From Maricaulis sp. (GTDB lineage Bacteria; Pseudomonadota; Alphaproteobacteria; Caulobacterales; Maricaulaceae), in the NCBI RefSeq assembly GCF_017642925.1, contig NZ_JAEPOL010000022.1:1-55774 (forward strand): a stretch of 55,774 nt of DNA, read 5' to 3'. Positions within the stretch are counted from its first letter, which is position 1. Each line of letters starts with the position of its first letter. The position numbers were made by a program, and so were the translations under genes. Positions 33,745 through 43,019 of the stretch are shown here, piece by piece. The notes beneath the pieces were generated by a model. That model did not search any database and had not been told where the DNA came from. It worked only from the letters and a program-made list of their open reading frames with translations.

Positions 33745-34542
33745 ATGACCGCTTCCCCGCACAGCGATCCCGAACCGGTTGTCCGCTTCGACAATGTCGG
33801 CATGCGGTACGGACGCGGCCCGGAGATTCTGCGCGATTTGTCGTTTGATTTACCACGGGGTTCTTTCCAATTTCTCACCGGACCGTCCGGTGCGGGCAAG
33901 ACGTCGCTTTTGAAGCTCATCTATCTGGCCGCCAAACCGTCGCGCGGGCTGGTCTCCTTCTTCGGCCGCGACACCGCCACGCTGCCGCGCCGCGACCTGC
34001 CGGACCTGCGCCGCCGGATCGGTGTGGTGTTCCAGGAGTTCCGTCTTCTCAATCACTTGAGCGTGTTCGACAATGTCGCCCTGCCGCTGCGTGTGGCCGG
34101 AAAGAAGCGCTCGGACTATGCCGAGGACGTCGCCGAACTCCTCGCCTGGGTCGGCCTGGGCGATCGCATGTCAGCCCTGCCGCCAACCCTGTCCGGCGGT
34201 GAACAACAGCGCGTCGCGATCGCCCGCGCGGTGGTCGGCCAGCCGGAAATCCTCATCGCCGACGAGCCCACGGGCAATGTCGATCCCGAAATGGGCATGC
34301 GCCTGCTGCGCCTTTTCGCCGAGCTGAACAAGCTGGGCACGACGATCATCATCGCGACGCACGATCTGCAACTGGTGCGGATGGTCGATGCTCCGGTGAT
34401 GACGCTGTCGAACGGTCATCTGCATATCCGCCCCTCACGCGGCCGGCGCCAGCGCGACGCGGATCAGCGCGAGGCCGAAGGCCGTGAAGCGCTGGATGCG
34501 ATGTCGCCCCCGGGTACGGATACGGAGGCCGGCGATGAGTGA
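33745..34542 (+). CDS. ftsE: Cell-division ATP-binding protein FtsE
   Basis: A 265-residue ABC-type ATPase. Walker A is GPSGAGKT (46-53), signature LSGGEQQRVAIARA, Walker B ILIADEPTGNVD, and the Q-loop VFQEFRLL is the FtsE form. With FtsX it regulates septal peptidoglycan hydrolases at the division site. The C-terminal tail beyond residue 225 (RGRRQRDADQREAEGREALD) is charged and longer than in E. coli FtsE. ftsX overlaps its end by 8 bases, a strong sign of coupled translation. Confidence 0.93.
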   Translation: MTASPHSDPEPVVRFDNVGMRYGRGPEILRDLSFDLPRGSFQFLTGPSGAGKTSLLKLIYLAAKPSRGLVSFFGRDTATLPRRDLPDLRRRIGVVFQEFRLLNHLSVFDNVALPLRVAGKKRSDYAEDVAELLAWVGLGDRMSALPPTLSGGEQQRVAIARAVVGQPEILIADEPTGNVDPEMGMRLLRLFAELNKLGTTIIIATHDLQLVRMVDAPVMTLSNGHLHIRPSRGRRQRDADQREAEGREALDAMSPPGTDTEAGDE

Positions 34543-35455
34543 GCCCGCCGTTCCCAAACCGCCCGCCGGCGGCAATGGCCGGCTTCTGCCGCCCGATGCG
34601 GGCCGCGACCGTCCGCTGTTTCTCGTCGCCGCCATCCTGGTCTTCCTCGCCTGCGTGGCGGCCCTCGGCGCTCGCGGTGCCTGGCTGCAGGCCCAGACCT
34701 GGACCAGCGATCTGGAGTCCAGCCTGACGATCCAGATCCGCCCCGTCGACGAGCGCGACACCACGGCGGATGCCGAGACCGCTGCAGAGATCGCCCGGTC
34801 CATGCAGGGCGTCCGGGATGCGACCGCCCGCACACGCGAACACGCGCTGGCCCTGCTCCGCCCCTGGCTGGGCGAAGGCAATCTGCCGGACGATCTGCCC
34901 CTGCCACTGATGGTCGAGGTGGAGCTGGACAGCGAGACCGTTCGTGCCGGCAGCTTCCAGCCCGAGGCACTACAGGCCCGGCTGGACGAGGCCGGGCTGG
35001 CCGCGACCGTTGACGATCATTCGCGCTGGGCAGCAGCCGTGCGCCGCGCCGCGACGACAGCACAGACGCTGGGCCTCGCCCTTCTGGCGCTGGTCGCCGG
35101 TGCCGCTGCGGCCGTCGTTGCCTTCGCCGCACGGGCCAGTCTCGCAGCCCGCGTCGACGTGATCGACGCACTGCACCTGTGCGGCGCCGAGGACCGCTTT
35201 ATCGCCGGCCTGTTCCAGCGGCGCTTCTTCATGCTGGGCCTGAAGTCCGGGGCCGCCGGCGCGATCTTTGCCGGTCTGGTGTCCATTCTGGTCAGCGTCG
35301 GCGGGTCGCCGGCCGATATGGCATTCTTCCTGCCGCAATGGGCGACCGACCCGTTCGAGCTGATCCTGCTGGCCCTGGCCCCCTTGCTGGCCGGTCTGAC
35401 TGCCGCGGTTTCGGCGCGACTTGCTGTCGCGTCGGACTTGCGGGGACGCTGGTAG
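34535..35455 (+). CDS. ftsX: Cell-division protein FtsX
   Basis: A 306-residue four-helix membrane protein. The first helix is at about 30-47, then an extracytoplasmic domain (about 50-170, DLESSLTIQIRPVDERDTTA), then three helices at about 185-208, 238-260 and 280-300. The C-terminal half carries ASLAARVDVIDALHLCGAED, the FtsX coupling region. It pairs with FtsE to activate cell-wall hydrolases. It begins within ftsE. Confidence 0.9.
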   Translation: MSEPAVPKPPAGGNGRLLPPDAGRDRPLFLVAAILVFLACVAALGARGAWLQAQTWTSDLESSLTIQIRPVDERDTTADAETAAEIARSMQGVRDATARTREHALALLRPWLGEGNLPDDLPLPLMVEVELDSETVRAGSFQPEALQARLDEAGLAATVDDHSRWAAAVRRAATTAQTLGLALLALVAGAAAAVVAFAARASLAARVDVIDALHLCGAEDRFIAGLFQRRFFMLGLKSGAAGAIFAGLVSILVSVGGSPADMAFFLPQWATDPFELILLALAPLLAGLTAAVSARLAVASDLRGRW

Positions 35456-35548
35456 CGCGCCACAAAACGGCCGGGTTCGCGAGGACATGCTGATGCAGGT
35501 TTCACGGGCGGCAGACGCCGCACAGCGATACGGGATCGGACGGACGCG

Positions 35549-36136
35549 ATGAGCCGGGGCTGGATTGCATTGCGCACACTCGCCTTCCTGCTGGTGGCCG
35601 GACTGGCCATCGGCTTTCTCGTGTTCGCCGGCCGGATCGCCACCTACGCCACCCCCGACGCCGGACGCCAGGCCGATGCCATCGTCGTCCTGACCGGCGA
35701 TGTGGGCCGCACCACGACAGGCATCGATCTCCTGCGTGAAGGCCGTGCGCCCCGGCTGCTGATTTCCGGTGTCGATGCCTCGGCCACGCCGGCCGACATC
35801 CAGCGCCATTCCGGCCTGTCCGACGATGAACTCGCTTGCTGCGTCATTCTCGGCCGCGACGCCACAGACACGATCGGCAATGCCCGCGAGACCGGCGCGC
35901 TGGTGCGCGAAAACGGCTATCGGAGCTTGATCATCGTCACATCAGACTATCATCTGCCGCGCAGCCTCCTGGAGATGCGCGCCCTGATGCCCGGTGTCGA
36001 ACTGATCGCCTACCCCGTCCGCACGACCCCGCCCTGGCGGGATTTCGGTGCCTCGCGTCTGTGGCTGCAGGAGTACGCCAAGTTCACCGCCGTGTGGCTG
36101 CGCCAGACCGTTACACCGCGTCCCGAAAGCGTCTGA
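35549..36136 (+). CDS. YdcF family (DUF218, ElyC/SanA-like) protein
   Basis: A 195-residue membrane-anchored protein with a single N-terminal helix (about 10-30) and a DUF218 domain. AIVVLTGDVGRTTTGIDLLR and RAPRLLISGVD, then DTIGNARETGALVRENGYRS and IVTSDYHLPRSLLEMRALMP are the family blocks. Related E. coli proteins affect peptidoglycan-precursor lipid balance and vancomycin sensitivity. It overlaps plsC by one base. Confidence 0.85.
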   Translation: MSRGWIALRTLAFLLVAGLAIGFLVFAGRIATYATPDAGRQADAIVVLTGDVGRTTTGIDLLREGRAPRLLISGVDASATPADIQRHSGLSDDELACCVILGRDATDTIGNARETGALVRENGYRSLIIVTSDYHLPRSLLEMRALMPGVELIAYPVRTTPPWRDFGASRLWLQEYAKFTAVWLRQTVTPRPESV

Positions 36137-36879
36137 TGACCCTGATCCGCTCGCTCGTCTTCTACATCTACATGTATTCGCTCATGGTCTTCATGGGCCT
36201 GGTCGGACTGCCCTTGCTGCTGGGGCCGCGCACCTGGTCGCGTGGCTGGCTTCGGGTCTATCTCAAAATGCTCTGGTTCGGCCTGCGCTGGATCTACGGC
36301 ATCACCTTCGAGGTGCGCGGCCGCGAACACCTGCCCGCAGGCGGTGCGCTGGTCGCCTCAAAACATATGAGCATGTGGGAGACGCTGGCCTTCTGGGAGA
36401 TCCTGCCCGATCCGGCGATCATCCTGAAACATACCCTCACCTACATGCCCTTCTTCGGCTGGTTCGCCGTGAAGCTGGGCAATATCTCGGTGAACCGGAA
36501 GAAGGGCGCCAGCGCGCTGAAGGGCATGATGCGCGATGCGGCCCGCCGGGCCGGCGAGGACCGGCAGATCCTGATCTTCCCGGAAGGCACCCGCGTCGAA
36601 CCGGGCGAGCACCCCGACTTCAAGCCGGGTGCTGCCGGGCTGTATCTGAATATGGGCGTGCCCTGCGTGCCGGTGGCGCTGAATTCCGGCGTCTTCCTGA
36701 AATCCTATTGCGGCCTGAAACGGCCGGGCCGGATCGTGGTCGAGTTTCTCGAACCGATCCCGCCAGGGCTGGGCAAGCCCGAATTCCTGCGCGAACTGCA
36801 TACGCGCATCAACACCGCATCGGACGCCCTGCAGGCGGTCGATGACGCCGGAATGCCGTTGGGGAGGACAGGCCGGTGA
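36136..36879 (+). CDS. plsC: 1-acyl-sn-glycerol-3-phosphate acyltransferase
   Basis: A 247-residue membrane-associated acyltransferase that makes phosphatidic acid. An N-terminal hydrophobic stretch (about 5-33) anchors it. The catalytic motif reads H77-M-S-M-W-E82, so the usual HX4D has Glu instead of Asp; alphaproteobacterial PlsC often carry this change. Motif III is FPEGTR (148-153), and motif IV GVPCVPVALNSG is present. Its start overlaps the ydcF stop (TGATG) and its end overlaps the next gene. Confidence 0.9.
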   Translation: MTLIRSLVFYIYMYSLMVFMGLVGLPLLLGPRTWSRGWLRVYLKMLWFGLRWIYGITFEVRGREHLPAGGALVASKHMSMWETLAFWEILPDPAIILKHTLTYMPFFGWFAVKLGNISVNRKKGASALKGMMRDAARRAGEDRQILIFPEGTRVEPGEHPDFKPGAAGLYLNMGVPCVPVALNSGVFLKSYCGLKRPGRIVVEFLEPIPPGLGKPEFLRELHTRINTASDALQAVDDAGMPLGRTGR

Positions 36880-37886
36880 CCATGAGAACCAAACTGCTAT
36901 GGCCCATCGCGGCCATTATCGGGCTGTTCGTGCTGTATTCGGCCTACTGGGTCATCGCCAGCGGACAGATCCGCAAGGGCGTCGACGAATGGATCGCCGA
37001 CAAGGAAAATGCCGGCTACCAGATCGAGCATGCCGGTCTGCACATCGGTGGCTATCCCTACCGTTTCCAGATCCGGCTCGTCGAACCGCATTTCCGCGCG
37101 CCGCAGAGCGATGGCGGCTGGGATGCCCGGCTGCAGGAACTTAGCGCGAACGCCATGCCGCACGACCTGTCGCACTGGATCGTCGCCTTTGGCGGTCCGC
37201 TCTTGCTGGAAGACTATGCCAGCGAAGGCAGCGTGATCGAGGTGACCGGGTCGGACGCCCGGATCAGCCTGGTCTACAATGCAGCCGGTGAGACCGAACG
37301 CGTCGGTGCGGAATTCCGCGACCTTGTGGTGACCACCCATGCCGGCACGCCGCCCGATATCCGCTCCATCGACGAGCTCCTGATGTCCGGCGCTGTGGAC
37401 GAGGAAGACGGCCTGCGCATGCGCCTTGCCGTCTCCGGTGTCCGCGCCGCACCGGATGTGCTGGAGCCCGATGTCGAGCGTGCCTTCGGCGACACGGCCC
37501 GCACCGCCCGTATCGATCTGGAAGTCACGCATTGGTCGGCCCTCGCCGACGGCGCCAACGCCATCGCCTGGCGCGATGCCGGCGGCGCGCTGCAGATCGC
37601 CGATGCCGAGCTGGAATGGGGTCCCGCGCATATCACCGGCAATGGCGACTTCACCATCGACAGCCTGGCACGCCCGGACGGGCGCCTGTCGCTGCGCATT
37701 ACCGACCCGGACACACTCGCAGACGCCCTGATCGAGGCCGGCGTGGTCCCGCGCGAGAACGAGCAGGCGCTCAGACTCGCAGCCATGATGGCCCCGCGCA
37801 GCGCCGAAGGGGTTGCCCTGCCCTTCCGCATCCATGACGGCGGGATCTATCTGGGTCCGGTGCGCCTGGGCGCCATCGACGAGTGA
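36876..37886 (+). CDS. DUF2125 family periplasmic protein
   Basis: A 336-residue protein with one N-terminal membrane helix (about 8-28), then DUF2125 with GYPYRFQIRLVEPHFRAPQ near the front, and a beta-strand-rich rest. The DUF2125 family is an alphaproteobacterial envelope family of unknown function, usually next to ftsEX-plsC and hisC/tyrA genes. GTG 36876 is kept as start because GGGGAGG lies at good spacing before it; an ATG two codons in would be farther. It overlaps plsC by 4 bases. Confidence 0.85.
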   Translation: MTMRTKLLWPIAAIIGLFVLYSAYWVIASGQIRKGVDEWIADKENAGYQIEHAGLHIGGYPYRFQIRLVEPHFRAPQSDGGWDARLQELSANAMPHDLSHWIVAFGGPLLLEDYASEGSVIEVTGSDARISLVYNAAGETERVGAEFRDLVVTTHAGTPPDIRSIDELLMSGAVDEEDGLRMRLAVSGVRAAPDVLEPDVERAFGDTARTARIDLEVTHWSALADGANAIAWRDAGGALQIADAELEWGPAHITGNGDFTIDSLARPDGRLSLRITDPDTLADALIEAGVVPRENEQALRLAAMMAPRSAEGVALPFRIHDGGIYLGPVRLGAIDE

Positions 37887-37904
37887 TCGCCCGACCGCCG
37901 GTGC

Positions 37905-38993
37905 CTAGCCACGCATGAACTCGGCCAGACCGTCCACCAGGCGCCGGTTTTCCTCGGCCTTGCCGACCGTGGCGCGCAGCGCATTGGGCAGGCCATAGGG
38001 CTCGACCGGGCGGATGATCAGGCCCTTCGACGTCAGGAAGGCGTCGGCGTCCTTCGCCGTGCGGCCCGGCGTCTCGGGGAAGTGGATCAGCACGAAATTG
38101 CACACGCTCGGGGTCACTTCCAGGCCCAGACCGCCGATCTGCTGACGCAGCCAGGCGACCCATTCCTCATTGTGGTCGGCCGAGCGCTTCATGAAATCGC
38201 GATCGGCGATCGCCGCCGTGCCCGCTTCGATAGCCGGCAGGTTGACGTTGAACGGGCCGCGCACCCGGTGCAGCACGTCGATGATGGACTTGTTGCCATA
38301 GGCCCAGCCCAGACGCGCACCGGCCAGACCGTGGATCTTGGAGAAGGTACGGGTGACAACGACGTCGTCGCGTTCGCGCGCCAGTTCCAGACCGGCGGAA
38401 TAATCGGCATTGCGCACGAATTCGGCATAGGCCGCATCGACCACCAGCAGCGTGGAGGCCGGCAGCGCATCGCGCAGGCGGCGCACTTCGGCGTCGGAGA
38501 TATAGGTGCCGGTCGGATTATTCGGATTGGCCAGGAAGACGATCTTGGCGTCATCGCCGGCCGCCTCGATCAGCGCATCGACATCGGTGGTGTAGTTGCG
38601 CTCGGGTGCGGAGACGATTTCGGCGCCGGACTGCATCGCCACCAAGCGGTAGACGAGGAAGCCGTATTGCGACTGCACCACCTTGTCGCCCGGATTGAGA
38701 TAGGCCCGGCCCAGGAGCTGCAGGAGTTCGTCGGAGCCGCAACCGCAGACGATGTTCTCCGCTTCCAGCCCTTCCTCGCGCGCGATCGCTTCGCGCAGCT
38801 TGGTCGCGCCGCCATCGGGATAGAGATGCAGGCGTTTGGCCGAGGCCTCGAACGCCGCCGCGGCCTTGGGCGAACAGCCCAGCGCGTTCTCGTTCGAGGA
38901 CAGCTTCACCGGATTGGCGATGCCCGGCGCTTCCGCGGCACCCGGCTTGTAGGGACGAATGTCGAGAATGCCCGCGCGCGGCTCAATACCCAT
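37905..38993 (-). CDS. hisC: Histidinol-phosphate aminotransferase
   Basis: A 362-residue PLP-dependent aminotransferase of fold type I. NPNNPTGT (157-164) and the PLP-binding Lys219 in TFSKIHGLAGARLG are clear, and VKLSSNENALGCSP (29-42) is the usual HisC start of the fold. It converts imidazole-acetol phosphate to histidinol phosphate and may also transaminate aromatic acids. It converges on the DUF2125 gene. In many relatives an arogenate/prephenate dehydrogenase gene sits beside it; none is here. Confidence 0.93.
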   Translation of the reverse strand: MGIEPRAGILDIRPYKPGAAEAPGIANPVKLSSNENALGCSPKAAAAFEASAKRLHLYPDGGATKLREAIAREEGLEAENIVCGCGSDELLQLLGRAYLNPGDKVVQSQYGFLVYRLVAMQSGAEIVSAPERNYTTDVDALIEAAGDDAKIVFLANPNNPTGTYISDAEVRRLRDALPASTLLVVDAAYAEFVRNADYSAGLELARERDDVVVTRTFSKIHGLAGARLGWAYGNKSIIDVLHRVRGPFNVNLPAIEAGTAAIADRDFMKRSADHNEEWVAWLRQQIGGLGLEVTPSVCNFVLIHFPETPGRTAKDADAFLTSKGLIIRPVEPYGLPNALRATVGKAEENRRLVDGLAEFMRG

Positions 38994-39003
38994 GAAGCGA
39001 CCT

Positions 39004-39777
39004 CTAGTCCTGGAGCGTCCGGTCAGCCCCTTGCCGTCCGGACAGGTGACGGGGAGATAGCGCGGGCTGCGCCTGCCCTTCAAGTGCGCGTTTGCGAACG
39101 GGCGCAGTGCGCCGTTGCGGCCGGACCGCGCCGGTATGCTTCACGGCCTCTGCCAGGATGACCCCGCCCAGACCGGGCCAAGCATATTCCCCGACCTCTT
39201 CCCACACCGACGCGATACGCCTGTGGGTCGCCCAGCCCCAGGGCGGCGCGTAGAGCGCCCGCGACCAGGCTGTGGCTTCCAGCAGCGAATCCTCGAGCAG
39301 GCCGGACAGCTGGCCGCGCGTAAACGGCCGGCCATGGCCGAAGGGCGTCTTGTCGGACAGCGCCCACATGCCGCTGCGCGAGGCGGTCACAAGCATCAGC
39401 CGTCCTTCCGGCGCCATCACCCGCCAGATTTCACGCAGCAGGACGGGCAGGCTGTCCGCCTCTTCCAGCGCGTGGACCAGCAGCACCCGATCGAACAGCG
39501 CTTCGGGAAAAGGCAGGTGGACCTCATCGCCCAGCGCCGTCGGTGTGCCTTCGCGGGCCGGCACGATCACGCCCTGCCCGGCGGGCATGAAGGAGATGCA
39601 GCGCCGCGACTGGCGCCGGTAGGGATCCAGATAGGGATTGGCAAAGCCCAAGCCCAGCACGTCGAGATCGCGCGTCTCGGGCCACAGCGCCCGGATGCGG
39701 CGGCCTATCATGCGGCGGGCGGTCAGACCCTGGCGGGTCTTGTAGAAGCGATCGAGTTCGGTGGCATCGCGGCGCAC
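39004..39777 (-). CDS. Class I SAM-dependent methyltransferase-like protein
   Basis: A 257-residue protein. After an N-terminal FYKTRQGLTARRMIGRRIRA, the Rossmann motif I is DVLGLGFANPYLDPY, weaker than usual in glycines. PFPEALFDRVLLVHALEEAD and LREIWRVMAPEGRLMLVTAS match motifs II-III of the UbiE/type 11 family. The ORF extends upstream to a TTG, but that part is poorly conserved and collides with gloB, so GTG 39777, preceded by GGGGAG, is preferred. It is divergent from gloB, an arrangement widespread in alphaproteobacteria. Substrate unknown. Confidence 0.75.
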   Translation of the reverse strand: MRRDATELDRFYKTRQGLTARRMIGRRIRALWPETRDLDVLGLGFANPYLDPYRRQSRRCISFMPAGQGVIVPAREGTPTALGDEVHLPFPEALFDRVLLVHALEEADSLPVLLREIWRVMAPEGRLMLVTASRSGMWALSDKTPFGHGRPFTRGQLSGLLEDSLLEATAWSRALYAPPWGWATHRRIASVWEEVGEYAWPGLGGVILAEAVKHTGAVRPQRRTAPVRKRALEGQAQPALSPRHLSGRQGADRTLQD

Positions 39778-39850
39778 TGGCCAGACTCCCCGTTCATGTC
39801 CTACACAGTCGGCATTCAAGGCCACACTAACCCAAGCCGCGGCAACGACA

Positions 39851-40621
39851 ATGAGCGACCTCCTTATCCGGCAATTCCCCTGCCTATCGGACAATTACGG
39901 CTTTCTCGTGCACGATCCGGAGAGCGGGGAGACCGCCACGATCGACACGCCGGACGCCGACCGCATCCTGGCCGAGGCCGAGGCGGTAGGCTGGCGCATT
40001 ACCCAGATCTGGAACACGCACCATCATTTCGACCATGCCGGCGGCAATGCCGCCGTGCGCGCCGCGACCGGCGCCCGCATCGTTGCGCCCCGCTATGACG
40101 CCCACCGCATCCCGGACATCGACGTGCCCGTCAGCGACGGCGACACCGTCGCTCTCGGCCGGCACGAGGCGCGCGTGCTGTTCACGCCGGGCCACACGCT
40201 GGGCCATGTCTGCTATCACTTCGCCGATGACCGGATCGCCTTTGTCGGCGACACGCTGTTCGCGCTGGGCTGCGGCCGCCTGTTCGAAGGCTCGCCGGAG
40301 CAGATGTGGACCAGCCTGAGCCGCCTGGCGGCCTGGCCCGAGGAAACGCGCATCTATTGCGCACACGAATACACCCAGGCCAATGCCGCCTTCGCGCTCT
40401 CGGTCGATCCGGACAATCGCGACCTGCAGGCCTATGCCGCCGCTGTCGAGGCCGAACGTGCCCGCGGCGAAGCAACCGTGCCGACCACGATCGGCGCCGA
40501 ACTGGCCGCCAATCCCTTCCTGCGTCCCGCCGATCCGGCCATCCGCAAGCGCCTCGGCCTGGAGACCGCCGACGACACCGCCGTCTTCGCGGAAATCCGC
40601 CGTCGAAAGGACAATTTCTGA
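39851..40621 (+). CDS. gloB: Hydroxyacylglutathione hydrolase (glyoxalase II)
   Basis: A 256-residue metallo-beta-lactamase fold enzyme that turns S-lactoylglutathione into lactate and glutathione, completing methylglyoxal detoxification. The dinuclear metal motif THHHFDH (56-62), TPGHTLGHVCYH, FVGDTLFALGCGRLFEG, CAHEYTQANAAFA and the C-terminal ANPFLRP are all there. Start ATG 39851 begins MSDLLIRQFPCLSDNYGFLV, as in the family. It is divergent from the methyltransferase. Confidence 0.95.
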   Translation: MSDLLIRQFPCLSDNYGFLVHDPESGETATIDTPDADRILAEAEAVGWRITQIWNTHHHFDHAGGNAAVRAATGARIVAPRYDAHRIPDIDVPVSDGDTVALGRHEARVLFTPGHTLGHVCYHFADDRIAFVGDTLFALGCGRLFEGSPEQMWTSLSRLAAWPEETRIYCAHEYTQANAAFALSVDPDNRDLQAYAAAVEAERARGEATVPTTIGAELAANPFLRPADPAIRKRLGLETADDTAVFAEIRRRKDNF

Positions 40622-40743
40622 GCCCGTCGCTCCTTGCCGTCAGAGTGTCGTGTTGACACACCCTGCCCTCGGGGGTGACAAAAACTGTCCGGCAGTCGAC
40701 CTCCGCGATCGGCACGCGGCCGGGCAATGCGGGATGTGCTGCC

Positions 40744-42474
40744 ATGGAACCATCATCGAGCGACCGCCGGTCCGGTCATCCGCCGGCACCGGGCTTTGCC
40801 GCCCTGTTCACACCCAAGATCGTCACCGTGCTGCGCGAGGGCTACGGGCTGACGCACCTGCGCGCCGACATGGTCGCCGGGCTGACGGTCGCCATCGTCG
40901 CCCTGCCCCTGTCCATGGCGATCGCCATCGCGTCGGGCGTCTCGCCCGCACAGGGTCTCTATGCCGCGATCATCGGCGGTTTCCTGGTCTCGTTACTGGG
41001 CGGCAGCCGCTTCCAGATCGGCGGCCCCGCAGGCGCCTTCATCGTGCTCGTCGCGGCAACCCTGGAACAGCACGGACCGGACGGGCTGATCCTCGCCACA
41101 CTGATGTCCGGCGCGATCCTGATCGCAACCGGCTATATGCGGCTGGGCACTTATATCAAATTCATCCCCTATCCGGTGACGATCGGCTTCACGGCCGGGA
41201 TAGCAGTCATCATCTTCACCAGCCAGCTGCGCCCTATTCTGGGGCTTGAGCTGGACGGCCCGGAGCCCAGCGCCTTCGCCCCGAAGCTGGAAGCCCTCGC
41301 CGCCGCCCTGCCGACGCTGAACCTGCAGGCCGCCGGCCTTGCCGTTGCGACCATCGCCATTATCGCCGGCCTCAAGGCCTGGCGGCCCGGCTGGCCGGGC
41401 ATGCTGGTCGCCATCGTCGCAGCCTCGGCTGCCGCGGCGCTGCTGGACCTGCCCGTCGAGACCATCGGCAGCGCATTCGGCGGCATCCCGCACGGGCTGC
41501 CCGCACCGTCGCTGCCCGCCCTCTCGCTGGACAAGGCGATTGCCGTGCTGCCCAGCGCCTTTGCCTTCGCCCTGCTCGGCTCGATCGAGTCACTGCTCTC
41601 CGCCGTCGTCGCGGATGGCATGACCGGCCGGCGTCACCGGTCCAATTGCGAGCTTGTCGCCCAGGGGGTCGCGAATATCGGGTCCGGCCTGTTCGGCGGG
41701 CTGTGCGTGACCGGCGCCATTGCCCGCACGGCGACGAATATCCGCGCCGGAGCCCGCAGCCCGGTCGCCGGCATGCTGCACGCCGCCTTTCTGCTCGCCT
41801 TCATGCTGATCGCGGCACCGCTCGCCCGCTACATCCCGCTCTCCGCCCTCGGCGGCATCCTCGCCGTCGTGGCCTGGAACATGGCCGAGCGGCACCAGTT
41901 CTTCGGCCTGCTGCGCGCCTCCAGGGGCGATGCGCTGGTTCTCCTGTCGACCTTCCTCCTCACGGTCTTCTATGACCTGACTGCCGGTATCGTCGTCGGC
42001 TTCTCCCTCGGCGCGATCCTGTTCATCAACCGCATGTCGGAACTGGCAGGCATCGACCGGGAGGACGGGCTGGTCCAGCGCGACATCGCCGACAGTGTCG
42101 AACGCGACGGCTATGATGCCGGCCTGGCGACCGATCCGGATATCGTCATCTATCGCATTCGCGGCGTGTTCTTTTTCGGGGCGGCATCCACGGTCGACAG
42201 CGTGCTGGGATCCATCGCCGACCGGCACCGCGCCTTCATCCTCGACTTCACGCACGTCCCGGCCATCGACTCGACCGCAGCCCACACGATCGCAGCCTTT
42301 GCCCGCAAGGCGGCAGAACGGCACGCCATCGATATCTGGCTGACCGGTACGAATGCGACGGTGCGCGAGGCGCTGGAGCGTCAGGGTGTCACGCCACCCC
42401 TTGTCGCCTATGCCGCATCAATCGAGGATGCCGTCTCGTCCGTTCGCCAGAACAACGCCGCCACCGGAACATGA
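40744..42474 (+). CDS. SulP family anion permease with STAS domain
   Basis: A 576-residue transporter with 10-14 predicted membrane helices. LRADMVAGLTVAIVALPLSM (near residue 43) and SPAQGLYAAIIGGFLVSLLG mark the SulP start. FAFALLGSIESLLSAVVADG and LFGGLCVTGAIARTATNI are core signatures. A C-terminal STAS domain (about 460-565) includes RAFILDFTHVPAIDSTAAHT. It may carry sulfate, bicarbonate or dicarboxylate. Starts at ATG 40744, and its stop overlaps the next gene by 4 bases. Confidence 0.92.
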   Translation: MEPSSSDRRSGHPPAPGFAALFTPKIVTVLREGYGLTHLRADMVAGLTVAIVALPLSMAIAIASGVSPAQGLYAAIIGGFLVSLLGGSRFQIGGPAGAFIVLVAATLEQHGPDGLILATLMSGAILIATGYMRLGTYIKFIPYPVTIGFTAGIAVIIFTSQLRPILGLELDGPEPSAFAPKLEALAAALPTLNLQAAGLAVATIAIIAGLKAWRPGWPGMLVAIVAASAAAALLDLPVETIGSAFGGIPHGLPAPSLPALSLDKAIAVLPSAFAFALLGSIESLLSAVVADGMTGRRHRSNCELVAQGVANIGSGLFGGLCVTGAIARTATNIRAGARSPVAGMLHAAFLLAFMLIAAPLARYIPLSALGGILAVVAWNMAERHQFFGLLRASRGDALVLLSTFLLTVFYDLTAGIVVGFSLGAILFINRMSELAGIDREDGLVQRDIADSVERDGYDAGLATDPDIVIYRIRGVFFFGAASTVDSVLGSIADRHRAFILDFTHVPAIDSTAAHTIAAFARKAAERHAIDIWLTGTNATVREALERQGVTPPLVAYAASIEDAVSSVRQNNAATGT

Positions 42475-42908
42475 CCATGAGCCTCACACCGGAAATCCGC
42501 ACCCTTATCGACACGCTGGGCATGCAGCCGCATCCTGAGGGCGGCTGGTTTGTCGAGACCTTCCGGGATGCCGACGGACCGGACGGCCGGTCGCGCTCGA
42601 CCGCGATCTATTTCCTTCTGACCGCGGGGCCCGGCTCGCACTGGCACCGGGTCGACGCGGTGGAGACCTGGCACTGGTATGCCGGCGCACCGCTTGTCCT
42701 TTCGGTCAGTGAAGATGCACAGACCACGCGCGCGATCGAGCTCGGCCCGGATGTGGCGGAGGGTCAGCGGCCGCAGGGCGTGGTACCGGAGGGTGCCTGG
42801 CAGGCCGCGCGCACAACGGGCGCCTGGAGCCTGGTCGGTTGCACGGTGGCCCCGGGTTTCGAATTTTCAGGATTTGAACTGGCACCCGAAGGCTGGGCGC
42901 CGGGGTAG
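42471..42908 (+). CDS. Cupin domain protein (DUF985/cupin_5 family)
   Basis: A 145-residue cupin. LGMQPHPEGGWFVETFRDAD is its start signature; AIYFLLTAGPGSHWHRVDAV followed by ETWHWYAGAPL carries the metal/ligand-binding His residues, and SLVGCTVAPGFEFSGFELA closes the barrel. The family is related to sugar epimerases and its role is unknown. It is translationally coupled to the SulP gene by an ATGA overlap, suggesting co-expression. Confidence 0.9.
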   Translation: MTMSLTPEIRTLIDTLGMQPHPEGGWFVETFRDADGPDGRSRSTAIYFLLTAGPGSHWHRVDAVETWHWYAGAPLVLSVSEDAQTTRAIELGPDVAEGQRPQGVVPEGAWQAARTTGAWSLVGCTVAPGFEFSGFELAPEGWAPG

Positions 42909-42918
42909 GATTTGCCCT

Positions 42919-42970
42919 GGAGCATTTTCAGCAGAAGTGGGAACCGGTTCTGCGGTTCGAAAATGCGACC
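42919..42970 (+). repeat. Intergenic AGCATTTTC/ACCGGT repeat, copy C
   Basis: GGAGCATTTTCAGCAGAAGT, GGGAACCGGTTCTGCG and GTTCGAAAATGCGACC, an imperfect palindrome-like element 10 bases after the cupin stop. It is almost the same as copy B at 16596-16648 and a relative of copy A at 1373-1424. The three have the same orientation relative to the gene they follow. Confidence 0.8.
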
Positions 42971-43019
42971 GCCCAAAAAGCCGGAGCCATATCATCCGCC
43001 TCGATGACGATGAAGAGAT

